Assembly: GCA_024400995.1 (NCBI GenBank)
Contig: JAKSLU010000003.1
Location: forward strand, 1 to 59,820
Direction of reading: 5' to 3'
Source: Bacteroidaceae bacterium
GTDB lineage: Bacteria; Bacteroidota; Bacteroidia; Bacteroidales; Bacteroidaceae
Length of the DNA: 59,820 bases
Below, piece after piece: positions 1 to 8,552 of the stretch. The notes beneath the pieces are model-generated. The model saw nothing but the letters and a program-made list of their open reading frames with translations, searched no databases and was not told where the DNA came from. The translations under genes and the position numbers were made by a program. How positions within the stretch are numbered: position 1 is the stretch's first letter; each line of letters begins with the position of its first letter.

Positions 1-21
1 TGTTGGAATAACATGAAAGAA

Positions 22-55
22 AAGAGGATGTGCCAGCATTTTGACACACCCTCTT
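22..55 (-). terminator. Hairpin terminator after the 68-residue peptide gene
   Basis: Arms at 22-32 and 45-55 pair over 11 positions with one A-C mismatch. In the minus-strand direction the stem is followed by a T-rich run (CTCTTTTCTTTC). It fits a Rho-independent terminator for the two-gene minus-strand unit. Read from sequence only. Confidence 0.6.
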
Positions 56-96
56 GATGTGTATTGCATGGTGCATAAGCACCAGGATGAACAGGA

Positions 97-303
97 TTAC
101 TCGCTCCAGTCGTCCGTGCTCCAACCGTAGCCGGTGGTGAGCTGACCGATACCATTGTCCGAGTCATCCTTGCCGCCACCTACGACGATCTCGTGCTGAT
201 CTTCGCCAGTGCCGGTGGTGCCACCTACTGAAAAGCTGGTAGCGATCACGCCTTCGGCGCGCATTGCAGTCAGTTCGACTGCGGGGGTGATATACTTTTT
301 CAT
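97..303 (-). CDS. Small acidic peptide of the MKKYI-P-E type, unknown function
   Basis: This is a 68-residue protein. It opens with MKKYITPAVEL, then AEGVIATSFSVGG, a Gly/Asp-rich middle and an end rich in Trp and acidic residues (GYGWSTDDWSE). Short proteins with this opening (MKKYI-P--E, then a 'IA-S' step) and acidic, Trp-containing tails are common in Prevotella and Bacteroides; no function is known to me. There is no clear signal peptide or membrane segment. The gene lies 24 bases downstream of the large secreted protein gene on the same strand and is probably co-transcribed. The ATG start is well placed and a terminator hairpin follows. It could be a cofactor, a secreted peptide or a precursor peptide, but nothing in the sequence decides this. 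Confidence 0.7.
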   Translation of the reverse strand: MKKYITPAVELTAMRAEGVIATSFSVGGTTGTGEDQHEIVVGGGKDDSDNGIGQLTTGYGWSTDDWSE

Positions 304-327
304 AATGATATCTTGCGTCGTTAAAAG

Positions 328-3219
328 TTAGCGAATCACCTTCTGGCCATTCTGAATGAACAGACCGCGAACGGCCTTGCTGATGCGACGACCCTGGAGG
401 TCGAAGCTAGCCTTCTGGCCCTGAGCCTGCTGAGCAGCGTTGATGCCAGTGGTCTTATCACCAAAGTTGATCACGAAGCCCTGAACCTCAGTGTTGCCGC
501 TTACGTAGTAAGCCTTGAAGCCAGCGAGGTCGTTACCACCAAACTTGTAGAAGCCAGCATTGCCACCTACGATAGAGAAGACATACTTGCCCTCGCCAGC
601 AGCAGCAGCGGGAACAGTACCAATGAGGACGTTCTCCGTGTCAACGGTACCACCAGTGGTCACAACGAAATCCTCAGTCTCACCAGCAGTGCCCTTGAGC
701 ACAACAGCGGTGTTGGCGGGGATAACGTCTGTCAGCTGGTTAGCGTGGAGGTACTCATCCTCACCCTCATGCAGAGTGTAAGCCTCTACACCCTCGGGAA
801 TCTCGAGAGCTGCGGGACTATAGAGAGTAGCGTAGCCCTGACCATTCTCGTGGAAGGCTACGGGGAGTTCGGTTACCTCCTCAAACACGAAGTTGTAACC
901 CTCGGCGGTGCTACCACTACCAGCATCACCATACAAACCGTTATTGGTATAGAGGAATCGACTGCCAGCAAACTTAATGTTATACTTGCCTACCTTTTCA
1001 CCAGTGGTCGCAGCCTGGAAGGCAATAGAAGTGGTAGAAGGATATCTCTTCATACCCATGAAGTTGCTATTATTGGCAGCAGTCATACCGTTGCCATAGC
1101 AGACAAGGTATTTGCCATTAGTCTTGGGATCAAGGAAGTAGCAGAAGATGGTATTGGTGCCTGCAATCTCAGCTGCATCCTGAGTGAACAGCACTCGATT
1201 GCTACTATTCTGCTCACCCTTCAGATAGGTAGGAGTAGCAATCCAGTTGCTGGAAGTCTTGATGCGGAAGAACTGGCCAGGCTGAGGCATGTTGAGCTGC
1301 ATACTTGCGAGAGCTTCATTCATCTCGGTCATGTTGGTTGTGTAGTTGCCTTCTTCCTGATCATTAAGAGTTTCCTGCCAAGCGTCCTTGTAGTAGCTCA
1401 TCTGTGAAGCAGTAACAGGCTGTTCATAGATGGTGCAGGCGTACTCGCCAAGGCCAGTACCTAAGGTGTAAGCCTTAACAGAGTTGAGACGAGCCTCAAA
1501 GAGTTCCCAGTCGATGGTAGGAGCACCTATTTCTACGGGATATACGTACCACGCGGCATTGCTACTTTCTTGGGTAACAGTACCTGACTCCCAGTAACCA
1601 ACAGTGCTACCCACACCATCATTATCTACTTTACGTCCATAGGTAGTACCATCTGTCGTCTGACTGAAACCTACATGAGTTTCACCAATCTGATAGACGA
1701 TGTACTTGTCTGCATGATCAGTGGCAGCATCAAGCTTCACGTTGCCAGACTGCTGGGCTGATCCCCAGAACTTGCCGTTAGCAAACTGGATATACTTAGC
1801 TCCAGCGACATCGCTATCAACGAAGCGAACGAGATACTGAGCAATATCGCTGGCAGTAGTACCCTTGGTAGCAACATTGGCTACGGTGTTTGCTGCAGCG
1901 GCACGATAAAGTTTATTGTCATTGGTGGCATAGGCAGGAGTCTCAGTACCACCACGCGTCTGGGTGATGATATACCACTTGCCACTTTCGACACTGGTTA
2001 CCTTTTCTCCTACCGAATTAACCACAAGCCCCTCCACATTGGCAGCAGCAGGGAGATATGTTACAATGATGGCGGAGCCGTTGAGGGTCACAAAACCATT
2101 GTAGCCCTCAACAGGAGCGGCTGCGAGATCAGCGATTGCAAGAGGAGATGCAAGGCCCTCGATAGTAGCATTGTTAGTATAGTTCGCTTCATTGTAAACG
2201 AGAGCACCACCTGCCACACCAGAAACAGATACGGTGTATGTGTAGCTGGAAATAATGGTGGATACAACCTCTGCCTCGTAGATACGCATACGGCGAGAAC
2301 CACCTACTGTGCCATTGTCAGTCCAGGTTAAGGCTGCTGTACCATTGGCAGCAAGGTCAATACCCTGACCATTGCTATTCTTGAAGGCTGCAATGTTACC
2401 ATCCTCGTTCCAATGGATGGTGTAGAACTTCTCTTCTTCACCCATGGTTACAGGGCTATTGTCACCGCTTCCCTCAAAGGTAATGTACTTTCCGCTATGA
2501 GCATTTTGGAATGACCAAAGGCCTTCACCATTCTTGACTAGGCGCCATGCGAACTTGCTGGAGTCGTCCTGACCAGTAGTCATAGTACCCTGAGTTGCGA
2601 AACTGCCATCATTGTCATAGAGGAAGTGGTTGTTCTCTGTACTCTGATCATAACCAGAGATTACGTAGAACTTGCCGCTCGTGAGGTTCTCACTGGTGGA
2701 AAGTTCTTCAGAACGGCCGTTGAGGGCATTTTCCACACCCTTGACTTCCTCTTCAAGTACCCAAGATGAGCACTCGCCAGTACCTGTTCTTAGAGCAAGG
2801 CTGTTACTGACGTTGTTCATCCAGCAAGAGGTGTTGCCATTGGGATAGAGACGAATACCAACCTCATGGAAAGGACCTCCAGTAGTCCAATAAGTAGTGG
2901 CTGTCTCGCTTAGAGTGATAGCAGTATTAGCTGTTTCACTTGCAACTACGAGGTACTTTCCTGAAGCAGCATCTTGAATGTACCATTGATTGTCACCAGC
3001 ACTCTCAAAGATAAAATCAGTGCCGGTAGAAGAGTTGGGGGCAATCGTTCCGTCATTAATGCTTAGATACTGGGCATTTTCATGTCCACTTTTAGCCAGA
3101 CAGTGCATTTTGTAGTAGTACCTCTTAGTGGCATTAGACGCCTTAGGGGTAACTACATCAGCCCACGCACCGCATACGCTCGTCACGAGAGCGATAGCGA
3201 GAAAAAGAACCTTTCTCAT
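328..3219 (-). CDS. Large secreted protein with repeated trefoil-like modules and Prevotella-type C-terminal tail
   Basis: This 963-residue protein has a clear signal peptide (MRKVLFLAIALVTSVCGAWA). At least four modules of about 130-170 residues follow, with recurrent phrases such as GKYLVV, GKYITF, YIQFANGKFWG and GKYLVCYGNG. Such 'GKYL...W.I' units resemble ricin-B or beta-trefoil carbohydrate-binding modules; this is a pattern judgement, not a search result. A beta-rich domain precedes the end, and the last 30 residues (FDLQGRRISKAVRGLFIQNG and on) match the tail seen on many secreted Prevotella proteins, probably a surface sorting or anchoring signal. No catalytic motif is visible. An adhesin or glycan-binding role is plausible. 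A -7 promoter lies upstream at 3287-3294, and the 68-residue peptide gene follows. Confidence 0.75.
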   Translation of the reverse strand: MRKVLFLAIALVTSVCGAWADVVTPKASNATKRYYYKMHCLAKSGHENAQYLSINDGTIAPNSSTGTDFIFESAGDNQWYIQDAASGKYLVVASETANTAITLSETATTYWTTGGPFHEVGIRLYPNGNTSCWMNNVSNSLALRTGTGECSSWVLEEEVKGVENALNGRSEELSTSENLTSGKFYVISGYDQSTENNHFLYDNDGSFATQGTMTTGQDDSSKFAWRLVKNGEGLWSFQNAHSGKYITFEGSGDNSPVTMGEEEKFYTIHWNEDGNIAAFKNSNGQGIDLAANGTAALTWTDNGTVGGSRRMRIYEAEVVSTIISSYTYTVSVSGVAGGALVYNEANYTNNATIEGLASPLAIADLAAAPVEGYNGFVTLNGSAIIVTYLPAAANVEGLVVNSVGEKVTSVESGKWYIITQTRGGTETPAYATNDNKLYRAAAANTVANVATKGTTASDIAQYLVRFVDSDVAGAKYIQFANGKFWGSAQQSGNVKLDAATDHADKYIVYQIGETHVGFSQTTDGTTYGRKVDNDGVGSTVGYWESGTVTQESSNAAWYVYPVEIGAPTIDWELFEARLNSVKAYTLGTGLGEYACTIYEQPVTASQMSYYKDAWQETLNDQEEGNYTTNMTEMNEALASMQLNMPQPGQFFRIKTSSNWIATPTYLKGEQNSSNRVLFTQDAAEIAGTNTIFCYFLDPKTNGKYLVCYGNGMTAANNSNFMGMKRYPSTTSIAFQAATTGEKVGKYNIKFAGSRFLYTNNGLYGDAGSGSTAEGYNFVFEEVTELPVAFHENGQGYATLYSPAALEIPEGVEAYTLHEGEDEYLHANQLTDVIPANTAVVLKGTAGETEDFVVTTGGTVDTENVLIGTVPAAAAGEGKYVFSIVGGNAGFYKFGGNDLAGFKAYYVSGNTEVQGFVINFGDKTTGINAAQQAQGQKASFDLQGRRISKAVRGLFIQNGQKVIR

Positions 3220-3286
3220 TTTGTGTTAGGTTTTAGTTAATAATAGAGTTGATTATATGTTTAGGTTTTACTACCATATTGCGCAG

Positions 3287-3294
3287 CAAATTTA
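3287..3294 (-). promoter_or_regulatory. Bacteroidetes -7 box (TAAATTTG) for the 328-3219 unit
   Basis: On the minus strand the sequence reads TAAATTTG, matching TAnnTTTG, about 68 bases before the ATG at 3219. A weak TTTTC lies about 20 bases further upstream. Assignment rests on the known Bacteroidetes consensus. Confidence 0.5.
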
Positions 3295-3404
3295 GTTTAA
3301 AAAAGTGAAAACTATACCTGCGTTTTAAGTGTTTTTTAAGAAAAAGTAAGAAGATATACTAAGTATTGCAATGTGTAGTTTGCATTGTGGCGAAACAAAA
3401 ACAA

Positions 3405-3437
3405 AATCCCCGGCTGCAATGGGTGCAGTCGGGGATT
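3405..3437 (-). terminator. Rho-independent terminator of the acpP-fabF-rnc cluster
   Basis: Arms 3405-3418 and 3424-3437 form a 14-base stem with one G-T position and a short loop. On the minus strand it is followed by TTTTGTTTTTG. It lies 31 bases after the rnc stop codon. Confidence 0.75.
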
Positions 3438-3467
3438 CTAGTAGGGTTGTGATGCTCAGGGCGGTCA

Positions 3468-4694
3468 CTACTCTGCAGCGGGAGCTGGAGCGGATGCGGA
3501 GTGTTCGCTACCAGGGGCGCGCTTGGCGGGGCGGTGACGGCGCGTGGGGCGCTTCTTCATGTCGATAGGTTCGTCGGCCATAGGGGCACGGGGAACACTT
3601 GGCTCACCAGATGGACTAGTGGGGATAGAGGAGGAGGGGCTAGGTTGACTAGAGTTTCTAGGATTTTTAGGAATCTTAGTTTCCTTAGGCTCCTTAGCTT
3701 CCTTGGGTTCTCTAGCTTCCTTAGGTTCTCTAGCTTCCTTAGGTTCCTTTGTAGGCTCCTTGACTTCCTTGGCCTGTTCGGGGTTGGCCTTGCGGCGGGG
3801 TTGTCGCTTGCGGACAGGCTTCTTACTGCCTGTGGCCGGTACGTCGCCTGCATTGGCAGCCATCTGGTCGATCTCGTCTATACGGGGCAGAGCTGCGAAC
3901 TCTTCAGCCTCCATGGCGGTGCGCTTCTCCTTGCTGCCAAAGACGCGCTCCTTGAAGCCCTGTTCGTGACGGAGGCGGGTGAGGGCGTTGTGGGCAGCTT
4001 CCTGCTCGGCCTTCTTCTTGCTAAAGCCCTTGCCGTTGCCAGCGAGGACGCCCTCAATGGTGACGCTGGTCTCAAAGGTGGGACTGCTGTCCTCTGTGCC
4101 TTCGTGATCGATGCGGAACTCTATCTTGAGTTTGTTCTTTTGCGCCCACTCGAGGAGCTTGGACTTGAAGTTGGTCTCCTTCTTGGCGGTATCGTCAATG
4201 TCGAGTGTGCGGGAGTCCATCATCTTGGTCTCAACGAAGTGTTGCACAGCCTTGTAGCCACGATCCAGATAGAGCGCGCCTACGAGGGCCTCGAAGGCGT
4301 TGCCTCCTACATAGGAGTTGTGGGTAGAGCAGTGGGTGTTGCTATGGATGAGATCGAGAACGCCCATACGTGCGGCGAGTTTGTTGAGGGTGTCGCGCTG
4401 CACGAGCTTGGAGCGGGTGTTGGTGAGGAAACCCTCACGTTTGCCAGGGAAATGGCGAAAGACTACATCGCTGACGGTGGCCTCGAGGATGGCGTCGCCG
4501 AGGAACTCCAGGCGTTCGTTGTCAACGGGTTTGTCCTGCCCCTTCTTGCCGCGATACTGGCGGCTCTTGTGAGCCAGCGCCTCGCGATAGAGGTCGAGAT
4601 TGTGGGGATAGTATCCCAGGATGTCGTAAATGGCCCTGCGAAACTGCGAGTTCCGTTGGAACGGCAGTTTCACACGGTCTAAGAGATTTGTCAT
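3468..4694 (-). CDS. rnc: Ribonuclease III with a long Lys/Glu-rich C-terminal tail
   Basis: RNase III cleaves double-stranded RNA in rRNA and mRNA processing. The catalytic signature ERLEFLGDAIL is at about residue 61, followed by GNAFEALVGALYLDRG, with a double-stranded-RNA-binding domain at about 172-245 (FKSKLLEWAQK ... KGFSKKKAEQEAAHNAL). At 408 residues it is well over the usual 220-250. The extra ~160 residues are low-complexity: a basic stretch (KKPVRKRQPRRK), a tandem EPKEA-type repeat, a Ser/Pro stretch and another basic patch (KKRPTRRHRPAKR). The tail may bind RNA or ribosomes (inference). The gene lies 9 bases after fabF in the conserved acpP-fabF-rnc order. The ATG at 4694 is followed by a normal N-terminus. 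Confidence 0.95.
   Translation of the reverse strand: MTNLLDRVKLPFQRNSQFRRAIYDILGYYPHNLDLYREALAHKSRQYRGKKGQDKPVDNERLEFLGDAILEATVSDVVFRHFPGKREGFLTNTRSKLVQRDTLNKLAARMGVLDLIHSNTHCSTHNSYVGGNAFEALVGALYLDRGYKAVQHFVETKMMDSRTLDIDDTAKKETNFKSKLLEWAQKNKLKIEFRIDHEGTEDSSPTFETSVTIEGVLAGNGKGFSKKKAEQEAAHNALTRLRHEQGFKERVFGSKEKRTAMEAEEFAALPRIDEIDQMAANAGDVPATGSKKPVRKRQPRRKANPEQAKEVKEPTKEPKEAREPKEAREPKEAKEPKETKIPKNPRNSSQPSPSSSIPTSPSGEPSVPRAPMADEPIDMKKRPTRRHRPAKRAPGSEHSASAPAPAAE
3681..3772 (-). repeat. Tandem ~18 bp repeats encoding EPKEA/R units in RNase III
   Basis: Near-identical 18-base units (TTAGGTTCTCTAGCTTCC on the plus strand) repeat in frame, with diverged units either side, encoding EPKEAR EPKEAR EPKEAK EPKET. 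An 18-base period keeps the frame, so copy number could vary without breaking the protein. Confidence 0.8.
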
Positions 4695-4703
4695 AATGAT
4701 TGA

Positions 4704-5969
4704 TTAAGCCTCGTACTTCTTCACGATGCAGCAGGCATTGTGACCGCCAAAGCCAAAGGTGTTGGAGAGGGCGGCACGCACGGTACGCTTCTGCGCCGTG
4801 TTGAAGGTGTAGTTCATGGCGTAGTCAATCTGCTCGTCCTGATCCTCGGGGTCGTGGTTGATGGTGGGGGGCACGATGTCCTCCTGCACGCTCTTGCAGC
4901 AGACGATGGCCTCCACGGCTCCGGCGGCACCGAGCAGGTGACCGGTCATGGACTTGGTGGATGAGATATTGAGTTTGTAGGCGTGGTCGCCAAAGAGCTT
5001 GGCGATGGCCTTGCACTCAGATATGTCGCCTACGGGAGTAGAGGTACCATGGACGTTGATGTAGTCGATGTCCTCGGGCTTCATGCCTGCGTCATCAAGG
5101 GCGTTCTGCATGACGAGGTGTGCACCGAGACCCTCGGGGTGGCTGGCGGTGATGTGGTGAGCATCGGCGCTCATACCTACTCCTGCGAGCTCGCAGTAGA
5201 TGCGGGCACCACGGGCCTTGGCGTGCTCGAGCTCCTCGAGGATGAGGATGCCAGCACCCTCGCCCATCACGAAGCCGTCACGGCTGGCGCTGAAGGGGCG
5301 GCTGGCCTTCTGGGGTTCATCGTTGCGGGTGGAGAGGGCGTGCATGGCGCAGAAGCCACCTAAGCCCGTGGGGCTGATGGCACTCTCCGCACCACCGGTG
5401 ACCATGACATTGGCCTTGCCGAGACGGATGAGGTTGAAGGCATCAGCAATGGCGTTGGTGCTGCTGGCACAAGCACTGGTGGTGGTGTAGTTGGGGCCAT
5501 GGAAGCCATAGTTGATGCTGATCTGACCAGAGGCAATATCGCTGATCATCTTGGGGATGAGGAAGGGGTTGAAACGGGGACCCATCTCCTCGTGGGTGAG
5601 GGCATACTTGGAGATCTCCTCCTCGAGGGAGTTGATGCCGCCGATACCTACACCGAGGACTACGCCGATGCGGTTCTTGTCCACGGTCTCAAGGTCCATG
5701 CCGCTGTCCTTGATGGCCTCCTGAGCTGCCACGATCGCGTACTGCTCATAGATGTCCATCTTGCGGGCTTCCTTACGGTCAATGTGGTCGGTGACAACGA
5801 AGTTCTTAACCTCGCAGGCAAACTGCGTCTTGAACTTGCTGGCATCAAAGTGGGTGATGGGGGCGGCTCCGCTGACGCCCTTCTTGAGGTTTTCCCATGT
5901 CTCTTCGATGTTGTTGCCGACGGGAGTGAGGGCTCCTAGACCGGTAACTACTACTCTTTTGAGTTCCAT
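4704..5969 (-). CDS. fabF: Beta-ketoacyl-ACP synthase II
   Basis: FabF condenses malonyl-ACP with acyl-ACP in fatty acid elongation. The start is taken at MELKRVVVTGLGALTPVGNN (5969), giving 420 residues, the family's usual size. An in-frame ATG at 6047 would add 26 residues encoded by a hairpin region and is rejected. The Cys-His-His set is complete: nucleophile Cys167 in TTSACASS, then His in VHGTSTPVGD and His in KSMTGHLLGAAGA. The C-terminus (SNTFGFGGHNACCIV) is typical. acpP lies upstream with a strong hairpin between, and rnc follows 9 bases downstream. Confidence 0.97.
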   Translation of the reverse strand: MELKRVVVTGLGALTPVGNNIEETWENLKKGVSGAAPITHFDASKFKTQFACEVKNFVVTDHIDRKEARKMDIYEQYAIVAAQEAIKDSGMDLETVDKNRIGVVLGVGIGGINSLEEEISKYALTHEEMGPRFNPFLIPKMISDIASGQISINYGFHGPNYTTTSACASSTNAIADAFNLIRLGKANVMVTGGAESAISPTGLGGFCAMHALSTRNDEPQKASRPFSASRDGFVMGEGAGILILEELEHAKARGARIYCELAGVGMSADAHHITASHPEGLGAHLVMQNALDDAGMKPEDIDYINVHGTSTPVGDISECKAIAKLFGDHAYKLNISSTKSMTGHLLGAAGAVEAIVCCKSVQEDIVPPTINHDPEDQDEQIDYAMNYTFNTAQKRTVRAALSNTFGFGGHNACCIVKKYEA

Positions 5970-6006
5970 ATCTTGGTATTGAGTGTTCTGAATAAAATAT
6001 AAAAAA

Positions 6007-6041
6007 ATGTGGCAATGTGCCTGAGGGGTACATTGCCACAT
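6007..6041 (-). terminator. Strong hairpin with U-run between acpP and fabF
   Basis: Perfect 12-base arms (ATGTGGCAATGT and its complement at 6007-6018 and 6030-6041) enclose an 11-base loop. On the minus strand the stem is followed by a run of T (complement of 6001-6007). This is a textbook intrinsic terminator placed inside the acpP-fabF operon, so it probably acts partially and lets acpP be expressed above fabF and rnc. Confidence 0.8.
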
Positions 6042-6068
6042 TGGCACCTATCAGTTAGGTTGCAATTT

Positions 6069-6305
6069 TTACTTCTGGAGGTTCTCGATGTAAGCGATAG
6101 CGTCACCTACAGTAGCGATCTTCTCGCTCTCGGTGGCGGGCATAGTTACGCCGAACTCCTCTTCGAACTTCATGATGAGCTCTACCTGGTCAAGGCTGTC
6201 AGCGCCGAGATCCTGCTGGAAGGAGGCTTCGTTGGTTACTTCGTCTTCGCTCACGCTGAGCTTGTCAACGATGATCTGCTTTACTTTTGCTTCGATTTCA
6301 GACAT
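6069..6305 (-). CDS. acpP: Acyl carrier protein
   Basis: This 78-residue acidic protein carries the growing acyl chain on phosphopantetheine. The attachment site is Ser37 in [10 protein letters not shown]. Length, acidity and helix pattern are all typical. It is the first gene of acpP-fabF-rnc and has a well-formed promoter (6384-6415). A terminator-like hairpin follows, which suits the large excess of ACP that cells need over the synthase. Confidence 0.97.
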   Translation of the reverse strand: MSEIEAKVKQIIVDKLSVSEDEVTNEASFQQDLGADSLDQVELIMKFEEEFGVTMPATESEKIATVGDAIAYIENLQK

Positions 6306-6383
6306 AGTCTTGATGTTATAAAGGTTAATTATTTATCTGTTTTGTGGTTAGGCCACTAGGAGGCCGTTCCATGATTGCGACTG

Positions 6384-6415
6384 CAAAGGTACGCTTTATT
6401 ACGCTAACCGCCAAA
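6384..6415 (-). promoter_or_regulatory. Promoter of acpP (TTTG-N20-TACCTTTG)
   Basis: On the minus strand TTTG (6412-6415) and TACCTTTG (6384-6391) are separated by 20 bases, an exact match to the Bacteroidetes -33/-7 arrangement. It lies about 80 bases upstream of the acpP ATG. Confidence 0.75.
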
Positions 6416-6468
6416 CTTTTTTAACGAAAAAGCGCGTTTTCTGCACATTTTGCACTATTTTGTGCAGT

Positions 6469-8472
6469 TTAGCGGGCATTTTTGTAAGTTTCGAGTGCCG
6501 ATTTGAGCCACTTTGTGTAGGCGGGCACATCCTCGTTGTAGGAGCGGGGCTCAGCGATGACATGGCCATCGTTGTCGAGGATGAAGTAGTAGGGCTGGGC
6601 ATTGCAGCCGAACTTGCTACGCTGCAGGTAGCTCCAGCGGTCGCCGATGGTGCGGAGGCGTACTTCCTTGCCCTGCTCCTGTACGATCTGCATAGCGGGC
6701 AGGGGGGTCTTCTCATCGACGTAGAGGGAGATGAGTACATAGTCCTTCATAAGCAGGTCGCGCACCTGGGGGTCGCGCCATACGGCGTTCTCCATCTTGC
6801 GGCAGTTCACGCAGCCGTGGCCTGTGAAATCAACCATAACGGGCTTGCCGGTCTGGCGGGCATACTGCATACCTGCCTCGTAGTCGCGGAAGGGAGCCTC
6901 TACCTCATCGGAGTCGAGGTTGAAGTCCTGCGTAGATACAGGAGGAGCAAAGGCGCTGACGGCCTTGCAGGGAGCACCCCAGAGGCCAGGTATCATATAG
7001 ATAGCAAAGGCCAGAGAGCAGAGGGCGAGGAAGAAGCGGGGTACCGTGGTGTGGCGCTCGTCCTCATCGTCGTGGGGGAACTTGATGAGACCCAGGAGGT
7101 AGATGCCGAGGCAGGCAAAGAGAACTATCCAAAGAGCGAGGAAGGTCTCGCGGTCGAGGATGTGCCAGCCGTAGGCGAGGTCGGCTACGCTGAGGAACTT
7201 GAGAGAGAAGGCGAGCTCAACAAAGCCGAGGGTCACCTTGACAGTGTTCATCCAGGAGCCGCCGCGGCTGGTCTTCTTGAGTAGAGCGGGGAAGAGGGCA
7301 AAGAAGCTGAAGGGCAGAGCCAGAGCCAGCGCAAAGCCGAACATACCCACCGTGGGAGCCAAAATGCCACCGCCACCCGTGCTGGCCTCTACGAGGAGGA
7401 AGCCGATGATGGGGCCTGTGCAGGAGAAGCTCACCAGACTCAGCGTGAAGGCCATGAGGAAGATGGCCATGAGGCCGCTTGCCTGCTCTGCCTTGCCATC
7501 GATGGAGTTGCTCCAGCTACTGGGCAGGGTGATCTCAAAACCACCGAGGAAGCTGGCGCCAAAGATGACGAGCATGAGGAAGAACAGGATATTGAACACG
7601 GCATTGGTGCTCAGGTCATTGAGGGCAGAGGCACCAAAGAGGCCTGTTACAACTAGGCCGAGGGCTACATAGATCACAACGATGCTGATACCGTAGATGA
7701 CGGCATCGCGAATGCCCTGGCTGCGATCGCCGCTACGCTTGAGGAAGAAGCTAACGGTCATCGGTATGATAGGCCATACGCAGGGAGTGACGAGAGCCAC
7801 GAGGCCACCGAGAATGCCCATGAGGAAAATCATCCAGAGGCTCTGGCCGGCGGTGTTCTCAGCGATATCAAACTTCTTGAGCTCCTCGATGGAGCTGGCC
7901 CACCAGCCATCCGTACCCTCCGTGGAGGCGGGTGCTACCATGGCTGAGTCGGCCTCTGCGGTGGGCTCCTCCTCCGTCAGAGTAGCGGGCTCCTCTGCGG
8001 CGGGTTCCTCCACTGCGGCAGCGCTAGCAGGGCCGTCGGTGCCCTTGAGGCGGGCAGGTACGTCGGTGGGAGGCAGACAGTTCTCATCGTTGCAGGCGCT
8101 GAACTGGAGGTAGCCCTCGAGTTCGTAGTTCTGGGCGGTGAGTTCCACGCGCTGAGTATATTGGGCCTTGTGCTCATAGAACTGGATTTCCATGCCGAAC
8201 ATCTCGTCGTGGGCCTTCTTCAGGCCGGGGCCACCCTTGAGAGAGCCCTTGAGCTTGGCACCCTTGATCTTGTCTGTACCGAATACAGCGGGATTGGGAC
8301 CACCATCGGGGATGGAGGTGCCATAGACGTGCCAGCCCTTGTCGGCTGTACCAGTGAAGATGATGTCAATCTCCGTGGGGCTCACACGCTTGTAGCTCAC
8401 ACTGAAGTTGACCTGCGCTGTGGCCATAAGAACAGTGGCCATAAGGCAGATGAGGGAGAGTATCTTTTTCAT
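6469..8472 (-). CDS. DsbD-type thiol:disulfide interchange protein
   Basis: This 667-residue inner-membrane protein passes electrons from cytoplasmic thioredoxin to periplasmic targets. It has a signal peptide, an N-terminal periplasmic DsbD-alpha-like domain (to about 150), a linker rich in Ala/Glu/Pro, a central set of about eight membrane helices with the two conserved cysteines (TPCVWPIIP and SFSCTGPIIGF), and a C-terminal thioredoxin domain with GHGCVNCRKME, the CxxC redox site. All three parts of DsbD are present and intact. It has its own -7 box at 8530-8537. Targets are unknown; reduction of periplasmic thiols and cytochrome maturation are the family's usual roles. The symbol dsbD is likely but is left blank because Bacteroidetes have several relatives. 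Confidence 0.9.
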   Translation of the reverse strand: MKKILSLICLMATVLMATAQVNFSVSYKRVSPTEIDIIFTGTADKGWHVYGTSIPDGGPNPAVFGTDKIKGAKLKGSLKGGPGLKKAHDEMFGMEIQFYEHKAQYTQRVELTAQNYELEGYLQFSACNDENCLPPTDVPARLKGTDGPASAAAVEEPAAEEPATLTEEEPTAEADSAMVAPASTEGTDGWWASSIEELKKFDIAENTAGQSLWMIFLMGILGGLVALVTPCVWPIIPMTVSFFLKRSGDRSQGIRDAVIYGISIVVIYVALGLVVTGLFGASALNDLSTNAVFNILFFLMLVIFGASFLGGFEITLPSSWSNSIDGKAEQASGLMAIFLMAFTLSLVSFSCTGPIIGFLLVEASTGGGGILAPTVGMFGFALALALPFSFFALFPALLKKTSRGGSWMNTVKVTLGFVELAFSLKFLSVADLAYGWHILDRETFLALWIVLFACLGIYLLGLIKFPHDDEDERHTTVPRFFLALCSLAFAIYMIPGLWGAPCKAVSAFAPPVSTQDFNLDSDEVEAPFRDYEAGMQYARQTGKPVMVDFTGHGCVNCRKMENAVWRDPQVRDLLMKDYVLISLYVDEKTPLPAMQIVQEQGKEVRLRTIGDRWSYLQRSKFGCNAQPYYFILDNDGHVIAEPRSYNEDVPAYTKWLKSALETYKNAR

Positions 8473-8529
8473 ATAGTTTAGGTTAGGCTATAGGAGGGTG
8501 CACAGAGCAGTCTGCACACTAAGCGGCTG

Positions 8530-8537
8530 CAAAGTTA
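8530..8537 (-). promoter_or_regulatory. -7 box (TAACTTTG) for the DsbD-like gene
   Basis: TAACTTTG on the minus strand lies 57 bases before the ATG at 8472, just past the stop codon of the methyltransferase gene. No convincing -33 TTTG is seen at the right distance. Confidence 0.5.
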
Positions 8538-8552
8538 GCAATATTTTTTGGA

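Noticed and set aside
97-303. RiPP precursor peptide
   Set aside because: No modification, protease or exporter gene is adjacent; the conserved head alone does not show this.
3501-4682. 393-codon plus-strand ORF opposite rnc
   Set aside because: Shadow; its low-complexity Leu/Ser run is the complement of the EPKEA repeat.
5970-6047. N-terminal extension of FabF by 26 residues
   Set aside because: The extension is encoded by the terminator-like hairpin and its flank, and FabF proteins begin at the MELKRVVVTG position.
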